Shown here piece after piece: positions 57,579-64,000 of a stretch of 64,000 nucleotides of DNA (its first letter is position 1; each line of letters opens with the position of its first letter). Made by a program: the position numbers and the translations under genes. The stretch comes from Cytidiella melzeri (Eukaryota; Basidiomycota; Agaricomycetes; Polyporales; Irpicaceae): positions 26,194 through 90,193 of the forward strand of contig JABYQR010000178.1 in the NCBI GenBank assembly GCA_022592445.1. The letters run 5' to 3'. The notes beneath the pieces were generated by a model. It was not told where the DNA came from. It saw only the letters and a list, made by a program, of their open reading frames with translations, and did no database searches.

Positions 57579-58991
57579 ATGCCGAATAACTCTTGCCGCA
57601 CTTCCCGTCGCGTCAATGCCCGCTTCGCTCCCCACTCTCCCAATGATCCCTACCGTGTTCATGACTACACTCGGTTTGACTGTATGGGTCACCCTATCGT
57701 CATGAAGATAAGGAGTTCACAAACTCCCATTTCTATCGGTATGAATCAAACCAATGCTCAGGATGCTAGGATCAATGTCAACTACGTTGACAGGGACGGA
57801 GTTTGGCACATGGAATCAATGGAGTACAGCCTTCTCGGTTGTCACGACTGGGACAAATTCGGGCAGAGTGAGAGGCAAAGGCACCTCCGAGAGGTTAATC
57901 GCATTATCGATGAAGCCAATCGAGAGGCGGAATTGGATTTATACAGACAAAGGCCTCACAACGTCAGTGCGGAAATCAGGGCACATCAAACCCAAATTTC
58001 TTCCAGGGTTAATGCTGCACCTTCTCGCTGATCTGCGTCGCCGTCGCACCCTCATCCTCATTGTCATTGTACTCCAATGCCACCACCTTTTGTGAGTGCA
58101 GGATTATTGCTTTGGGACATGGTTGCCCAAGCATTAAATAATTTTGCATCTCCACAGACTTCTTCTACAAAGGTCAATCCGCCTACACTGGTCATTCCGG
58201 ATATCGTTGATGGTATGAACGGCTTAAATATCAGTTCACCAGTTTCTCATGATTCTTCAGAACCAGTAGTCCAGGCTGCTTCTGCTGCCGAGCCTACACC
58301 GGTTCCGTCCTCCACTACTCAGGAGGAGGGACAGGTTGAAGATGAATGGCCAACGGTATTTGCTCGCCAACCAGTCATTCCCACTTTTTCATTCGACAAC
58401 TGGGTCCACGTTGATTGTACCGACACTAGGCCAGCTTCGCCCGTCTATCCGTGTGGTATGGTTTATGGCGTGGATGGACCAAAGGGGGAGGTATTCAGGC
58501 CGGAGCAGGTTTGTTCCATCCTCGCTATGCAACACGTCAACCACCCCAACTATGCGCCCAATGAGCTGGTCCTACGCTCTAGGGGACTCGTCGACACAAT
58601 GATCGTAAGCATGGGAAACAAATGCGAACACTATTGAGAGATGGTTGAGGAGTTGGAAGAGTTTGCAAAGTCTCAGCGGATCAAGGAGATCACAGCCTGT
58701 GCCTGGATCTATCTCAAGCTCAAGAGGGGACAGTGGCCGGACTGTGACAACATCTGGAATACGTACTTCATCTCAGTTGCGGACTTTCACACAGCGATGG
58801 AGGTCTTCAATGGTTGCAATCATCTTAGCGATCACCAGCTGGTCTGGTTGACTCAGAGACGTATGGAGAAGAAGGAAGACTGGATGAGCATCTTTCATAG
58901 GGAGGAAGAGTTCAAAGGTAAAATGAAGGAGGTAAAGATCGAGCCCGCTGCGCTCGAGCCTTCTTTAGAGCCTGGATCGTCTTCTCTTTGA
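57579..58991 (+). pseudogene. ORF b, ~470-codon frame with two TGA stops, unknown
   Basis: One reading frame runs from ATG 57579 (MPNNSCRTSRRVNARFAPHS) to 58991, broken only by TGA at 58029-58031 and at 58635-58637. Segments: a basic N-terminus, GHPIVMKIRSSQTPISIGMN, a charged helix EVNRIIDEANREAELDLYRQ, a Pro/Ser-rich linker, VPSSTTQEEGQVEDEWPTVF, FDNWVHVDCTDTRPASPVYP, EQVCSILAMQHVNHPNYAPN, then WIYLKLKRGQWPDCDNIWNT and an acidic C-terminus. It has no zinc knuckle, protease or RT motif. Position after a tRNA-primer site suggests a structural (gag-like) protein, but I do not recognise it. Both stops can come from CGA by one C-to-T change. Confidence 0.5.
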
Positions 58992-59230
58992 ACGGACTCT
59001 CTGGAAATCGAACTATACCGCGCATTGTATACTATAAAATATTGCAATGTGTACCTTTATACTTTCACAAACGGTCATTTTCATTAGCGTAGTCCGTAGT
59101 GTACTTGTATATTTTCTCTATCTCTCTCTTGTTCTGCTTCGAGTCACGACCATCACGTAGCGCATTCTGACGAACTTCTATGACTTTTCTTTACTTAGTT
59201 TGTAACGTTGTACTCTGGCTTCTTTAGCGT

Positions 59231-59661
59231 GTACAAATTCCGAATTGCACCTCTTTGACACAGAGAACTTTTGTGACGTCAACAGTGTTGCAAGACCCTG
59301 TGAAACACAACCGTGCCCTAACCGCTATAGATATTCGTTTGAAGCAGATTTAAACGATGTTTATAGAATTATTGCGTTGGTAACACAGGACCGGTATCTT
59401 GAACCTTTTGAACATCAGAAAGAACTCATTAGAGGTTACATAGGATCTGTACCGCACCTTGACGTACCTGCTTTAGTCACTGCATACTTTCAAGACTTAG
59501 CAAATTGTCGAGAATCAGAACCACAGAACAACGAACCAGAAGTAGTAATAGATCAGGAACCATCAGAGATCATCACAGGCACAACTTACATTGGTGACAC
59601 ATCCAGTCAATCTCTAGATAAGAACTCAGATGACTTGATCCTTGATTGCTTTTGGTTATAA
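59231..59661 (+). CDS. ORF c, acidic protein overlapping the copia gag start
   Basis: About 140 codons without any in-frame ATG; a TTCTTTAG splice-acceptor-like site at about 59,222-59,229 could supply the start from an upstream exon. Text includes RYRYSFEADLNDVYRIIALV and GYIGSVPHLDVPALVTAYFQ, then an acidic tail. No known domain. Its TAA overlaps the next ATG as TAATG (59659-59663). Confidence 0.4.
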
Positions 59662-59912
59662 TGGCTGAACCAGGAAAGATTAGCGGTAGTCAAATGATCG
59701 TCTTTGACGGTTCAAACTACAAGAAATGGTCCACCGCTATGATTGGCTTGTTCAGATATTCAAACCCTTGGTTAATCGTGAATGGAACCGAAACAAAACC
59801 TACCTTACCCGCAGCAGCTGCGACCAGTTCAGGTTCTGGTACGACTACTGCACCTCCTGACACTTCTGATGAGAAGAAGGAACTTAAGGATTGGGAAATT
59901 CGGAACCAACGC

Positions 59913-61762
59913 TGTGGCACTGAGTCACGCTTCTAACTAAGAACAACCTTAAAGACAACACAACCACCCACGAAGTGGCAATAGAAGTGTAAAGGTGTGG
60001 AAGCGCGGAAGTGTTAAAGTAATGCGAGGTGGTCTAAGAGTCCTAGTTTTACCTGTGCTAAAAGAGCAACAAGGTTTTTGTGATATTGTTTATATGAAGG
60101 GAACTTGACGGGCAACTACCACGCGTATCGCGGGTAAAAGGGGCAAGTCGGCGCGGTGAAAGCGAAAGAGTTATAGCGCGGCTCCAAGAGAGCGCGCGTG
60201 AAAGGTCGCGGCTTGTAGGAAAACGGCGCGCGGAGGGACGCAGAAGATAAACGCAGACGCAATATGAATCTCGAACACAAAACGCGGTCGCTGGTGAAGA
60301 TGAAGTGGTCGCTGTAAAACGCGGGCGCAGTGAAAGTGAACGCAGTAAGCTCGACGCAGTGAAGATGAAACGCAACGCAGTAACGCAGTAAGATAACGCA
60401 GTCAAAAAGCAAACGCAGTATAACGAAGCCGAAAGGAAACGTGAGAGAAAGAGAAGCTAATGGCGCGCGAGTCGTAGCGGAAGGCTATGTGAGATCGCCG
60501 TCAAGTGGACTCGACAGACTGCGCGCGGGGGCGGTAGTGTAGAACAACACCTCCCGAGCGGCGATGCGTATTACAAGCAAACGCGTGGCCAACGACGACA
60601 TTGGTAGAGCTGGTAAGATTGAACTGTACTAGTTCGCACTCGTGACCCTCGCCTTCAAAGTCTGGAGATAGCCAGCAATCTGGGTGCGGCGCGCGCGGGC
60701 GATCGCAGTCGAGTGGGACGAAAGGTCCTGTACGTAGGGGAATTGGATGGTCGCTCTGAGTGTCGCAATAGGAGCAGTTATCGAGCGAGTCCGCGACAGA
60801 TGCGACGGACGACGCTGGCGAGGGTGATTTAGGAGTAGGTCTCTCAGGGGAGACCGTAGGCGCTGCTGAGGACTCGGGCGGCGGCGTGGGCGCGGGGATG
60901 GTGGGATAACGGCGTTGAATCTCGCGCGGGCGCGGGCTGAAAGGGCAACGGCCGGTGGGTGAATGGGGAACAGTGGGACAGCAGCGGCAGGCTCGAGGCG
61001 GGTTGTCGTTGTTGGACGCCGCGGGCATAAACGTGGAAGAGATCGCAATGAGGCAACGCAGGAGAGGCTACAGCTAGGGACGCGAAGAGACTCCCTCGAC
61101 GCGAGCGCAAAGTGTAAAATATACTCTGGGAACTGGTGTGTGGATTGATTGATTTCCTACGCAGTACAAGCAACACCTTTTTATATACCCTGGAGACCCT
61201 CTCCTAAACCTTTCCTTCTATGGCCTAAACCCAAACGCGAGAGCGAGGAAACGGGGTGGCAGAATACTTCCGTCTGCGGAGGCAAAATGTCCAGCGAGTC
61301 GACGCCTGGCAGGACACAGCGCTGGTCGACGCGGAGTAGCGGCGCGCGCCCTTGCGCCGCAGAGGCGCCAACCGTCGCGAGCCGGTGATGAGGCGCCGTC
61401 CAGGAGTTGCACAGCGTGGCGTGATAGGAGTCTTCCTGAAACGGGGTTCGCGCGTCAAGTTTCTTCTACCGTTGGTCCGACCCGTGTCCTAAACACCTGG
61501 TGGCTGGTCGGCCCATGCTCCGATGCAAAAAGGGGCGTGTCTGTGTGTCAGAGTTCGGTGCGATTCCTCGGCCTCGGATGTTTCCGGCGCATTGCTCCTT
61601 GTCAAGTCCTCGGATCCTCGGCGAACTCCTCGTGACCTCGGCGAACTCCTCGTGCTCGTGACGCTGGGAAAGTGGAGGGACTTGCCGCGCAGGATGACGC
61701 GGGCCGCGCAAATGGCGGGCTGCTGCCGGTTCTCCGCGCCTAGCCGATTTCCGGGCGTATCA
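59913..61762 (-). mobile_element. 1.85-kb insertion inside the copia gag, solo-LTR-like
   Basis: Begins TGTGGCAC and ends GTATCA, flanked by ACGC on both sides (59909-59912, 61763-61766); removing it and one ACGC restores the gag frame exactly. On the minus strand it runs TGATACGCC...GTGCCACA, i.e. TG..CA, with a TATA box (TATATAAA, 61180-61187 minus). It is GC-rich, unlike its host. No direct or inverted terminal repeats beyond TG/CA. A large solo LTR or a non-autonomous element fits best. Confidence 0.75.
60501..61028 (-). CDS. 175-residue ORF carried by the insertion
   Basis: ATG 61028 (MPAASNNDNPPRACRCCPTV) lies about 150 bp downstream of the minus-strand TATA box. The protein is Pro/Ser-rich with several cysteines (CRCC, DNCSYCDTQSDH), then CDRPRAPHPDCWLSPDFEGE and GHECELVQFNLTSS, and resembles gag-linker text more than an enzyme. 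No recognised domain. It could be a chance frame in GC-rich DNA. Confidence 0.4.
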   Translation of the reverse strand: MPAASNNDNPPRACRCCPTVPHSPTGRCPFSPRPREIQRRYPTIPAPTPPPESSAAPTVSPERPTPKSPSPASSVASVADSLDNCSYCDTQSDHPIPLRTGPFVPLDCDRPRAPHPDCWLSPDFEGEGHECELVQFNLTSSTNVVVGHAFACNTHRRSGGVVLHYRPRAQSVEST

Positions 61763-62663
61763 ACGCGCTTTAGCTTATTTCAATATTTACCTTGACATTA
61801 CTTTGCAATCCTATCTTGAAGGAGAGGATTTGGCCTCCGAAGTGTGGAAGAAATTGAAAACAGACTTTGAAAAGACATCAGTCTTAGCAAGCTCTGTTGT
61901 GTTCAGAAACCTACTTAGCTCAACTTTTGATGAGTCTAAGGATATGAATGTACAAATTCAAGGCTTCCGTACTAAGATTGGAGATACCAAAGTTGCTGGG
62001 TTAGACCTTGATGATCAAATTAAAGTTCATATTCTTTTGTGGGCTTTACCAATGTCATATGAAACCACCATTTCTGCATACATTGGCACTGTTGCAAAAC
62101 CCGAAGAAATTAAGTTTGACATGCTCATCCCAAGATACTTGCGGAAGAGTTACGTTGAAAGGGTTCAAACAGTGAAAATGCGAATCGGATTACGCAGACC
62201 AGGCGTTTACCGAAGGAAAAATGCAAGAAGTGTGGGCTTTCTAACCATACTACGAGTCAGCACTGGGATAAAGGGAAACCTAACCAGAACAAGTCTCGTG
62301 GTAATGGAAATAATCAGCAAGGATCTTCTACCAACAACCAGCAGGGTAACAAGGAGAATAAAGGAAAGAAAGGAGGACAACGAAAGAAGTCCAAAGGCAA
62401 AGGCAAAGACAAAGCGACTGTAAATAATCTTCAAGTAGATACCAAACCTGTCTTCGAGCACAATAATGAAATCATCAACATTTCTCTTTATTCCACGTGT
62501 GAGACTGAAAGCGTTGAATGGCTCATCAACAGTGGTGCTACTAGTCAAATTACCAATGAAATTGACGACTTTATCTCGTATCAACCAGCAACAGTAGCAG
62601 GTACATGCTCTGTAGCAGGTAAAGATATGACTGTCAAAATATTGGGAAAAGGAAGGGTCGTAC

Positions 62664-63034
62664 TGTAACAGTTAAGGTTACTACTCACCAGATAAGTATT
62701 AAACTTGAGGGGGAGATAATGAGATAGAGAGTAGGAGTTGTGGTGAGCGAAGTACTGGAGAGTACAGAGTAGTCCTTTATCAACAGAGTGGATAAGACTG
62801 AGGGGATATGCCCTCAGAAGTGCCTCTATATATACATGAAGGGGAGGACCCCAGGTACTACCCTAAGACCCCTAATACCTACATGAGTAAGCGAAGTAAT
62901 CTACCTTACTAAACATGCCCTATGCCCTAGTGGTGCCACTTCAATAATCAACCAATAGCAATTGTCCCCATGACCTGACCCCATGACCCAGCTCCAAGGC
63001 TAGACTTGTTCTAGCTTGTTCTAAGACAAGGCTA
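62664..63034 (-). repeat. truncated LTR, same family as the solo LTR at 28264
   Basis: 371 bp starting TGTAACAGTTAAGG match the reverse complement of the TATA-to-end half of the solo LTR (shared words include GGGGATATGCCCTCAG and CATGAAGGGGAGGACC). Similarity stops after AAGGCTA at 63034, where another element begins. It interrupts the copia gag-protease remnant in opposite orientation. Confidence 0.85.
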
Positions 63035-63716
63035 TGTTACAAACGGTCTCCACACCCTATTATTTTCCTTTACTTCTTCGATTACCTTAATAACCAGTTA
63101 TCTTCTCTACAATTGCCTTGACGATCCAACTCGTCTTTCCTCCATCATCCCCTGATCCACATCGCCTCCGTTCAACACAGACTATTATGTTATCAGTTAC
63201 CTTCTGATGTCCATTCAAACCTCGGACCTAACTCCGATTGGTTACCATTGCCTTGGTTCAACCCTCGGTCTTTTCATGCCTCCGTTACCACTCAATCGGG
63301 TCCAACCCCGCCTAGCCCCTGTTCCGGATCCAACTCCGTCTATCTCCGGTTTCGGGTGCAACCCCTTCTCCATTGATCTCTGCCTCATGTTTCCCCTTTC
63401 TATTGTTCCTTGTTTCCGCACCTTGACGGTCTTTTCTCTCATTGGCTGGCCAGAGTAGTGGCTGTTCTCTGTGCATTGTTCTTCCTTTCTGTTTCACCAA
63501 TTTGCTACCACTACCTCGGACTGGTCCAAAAGTAGTTAGGTCAACATGTATAAATAGCCGTCAGACATGGGGGCTAGAACCTCAGTCTATCCACTTCGTA
63601 TCAATATTCCTTCTATCAAACCATCATCTGTCTACCACTGTGCTTGACAGCGACCGCGCGGCCTAGACTATCATCAGACCTTGAGTGTAGCTACACTAAG
63701 GGGTTCTGACCTGACA
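63035..63716 (+). repeat. possible LTR of a further nested element
   Basis: Begins TGTTACAAACGG exactly where the truncated LTR ends. A TATA box (TATAAATA, 63549-63556) and a CT-rich tract before it resemble an LTR promoter. A candidate right end is CTGACA at 63716, but no second copy, target duplication or primer site was identified, so the boundary is tentative. Confidence 0.35.
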
Positions 63717-64000
63717 ACTTGTCCCTTGACGATAGTCGGTCTTAACATTTGGATAGACTCTTCTGGGTCTACCCCACGTACCAAGAAGAACAACTCGATT
63801 GGCAACAACTGCGGTCTTGCTGCAATCCCTTGTCATCCTCGCTAGCCTTACCCTGGATGGGAAGCAGCAATTAGATACATCAGACATCAGAAGCATATGA
63901 CAGTGGGAGCTGAAACATCCCTCTCCTGCTACGGAAAGCCGCACCTTTTTTACAAGAAGAAACGAGACGTCTATCTTGACCAAGACAACGAGTGGGAACA
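63717..64000. other. right window edge, probable interior of the nested element
   Basis: No ORF with recognisable motif. Probably the internal leader of the element whose LTR begins at 63035. Confidence 0.3.

Larger units (their letters stand above)
59661..62660 (+). pseudogene. decayed copia gag and protease, split by a 1.85-kb insertion
   Basis: ATG 59661 gives MAEPGKISGSQMIVFDGSNY and KKWSTAMIGLFRY, a copia gag start. The frame reaches WEIRNQR at 59912, is interrupted, and resumes exactly at 61767 with ALAYFNIYLDITLQSYLEGE, then EVWKKLKTDFEKT. Near 62,150 it shifts frame and meets a TGA, then continues as KCKKCGLSNHTTSQHW (a CX2CX4HX4H variant of the gag zinc knuckle), a Lys/Gly/Gln-rich stretch, and the protease motif WLINSGATSQIT, in which the catalytic Asp is Asn. 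Coding stops at 62,660, where an LTR fragment begins; integrase and RT are missing. Confidence 0.8.

Noticed and set aside
63035..64000. Gypsy-type internal region at the right edge
   Set aside because: No primer site, protease or gag motif could be found before the window ends.
1..64000. CRISPR arrays, bacterial operons or a prophage
   Set aside because: Introns throughout, eukaryotic gene families and TATA promoters show nuclear fungal DNA; no regularly spaced repeat arrays were seen.

Overview
This window is a piece of a filamentous basidiomycete genome, most likely an agaricomycete (wood- or litter-decay mushroom lineage). The evidence is dense short introns of about 45-70 nt with GT..AG ends, TATA-box promoters, several multi-exon cytochrome P450s, a GPI-type pepsin-like secreted protease, and many LTR and TA-target transposons. 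I recognised no tRNA or rRNA gene. All calls come from reading translations and motifs by eye; no database search was run, and splice junctions are approximate unless a motif fixes them.

Layout. 1-5.6 kb is housekeeping: the 5' part of an importin-7/8 (Nmd5-type) karyopherin gene (minus, runs off the left edge), the DSC ubiquitin-ligase subunit Dsc3 (minus), and the nuclear actin-related protein Arp6 (plus), the last two sharing a 255-bp divergent promoter. 6-17.5 kb is a decaying P450 cluster: a broken copy (6.0-8.1 kb), its apparently intact relative (9.0-11.2 kb), a second broken P450 of another family on the minus strand (11.3-13.5 kb), and a fourth P450 with one in-frame stop (15.5-17.5 kb). 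18.6-24 kb carries an MFS permease of the allantoate/nicotinate type and a secreted aspartic protease, both minus.

24.3-38 kb is a transposon-rich block. It holds a TA-flanked MITE upstream of the protease, a degenerate agaricomycete repeat ORF, a second and broken copy of the protease split by a 711-bp solo LTR, a Fot1/pogo-like MITE, and a complete young Ty1/copia element (32,173-38,043; 5-bp target duplication, 309-bp LTRs, gag and pol in different frames, primer site complementary to the anticodon arm of initiator tRNA-Met). The broken protease copy differs from the intact one almost only by C-to-T and G-to-A changes, mostly at CpG, which points to methylation- or RIP-like mutation of repeats.

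38.9-53 kb is a normal gene stretch: mitochondrial FAD glycerol-3-phosphate dehydrogenase (GUT2, minus), an unrecognised low-complexity protein (minus), a RasGEF (plus), a single-span membrane protein (minus) and a small secreted Thr/Ala/Asp-rich protein (plus). 53-64 kb returns to repeats: a hairpin-rich segment ending in 30 T, a TFIIS N-terminal-domain gene fragment with a duplicated exon piece, a second LTR-plus-tRNA-Met primer site followed by a chain of closely spaced ORFs, a decayed copia gag split by a 1.85-kb insertion that carries its own promoter and ORF, and nested LTR fragments up to the right edge.

The strongest candidates for something undescribed are the multi-ORF element at about 56.5-59.7 kb and the 1.85-kb insertion inside the adjacent copia gag.
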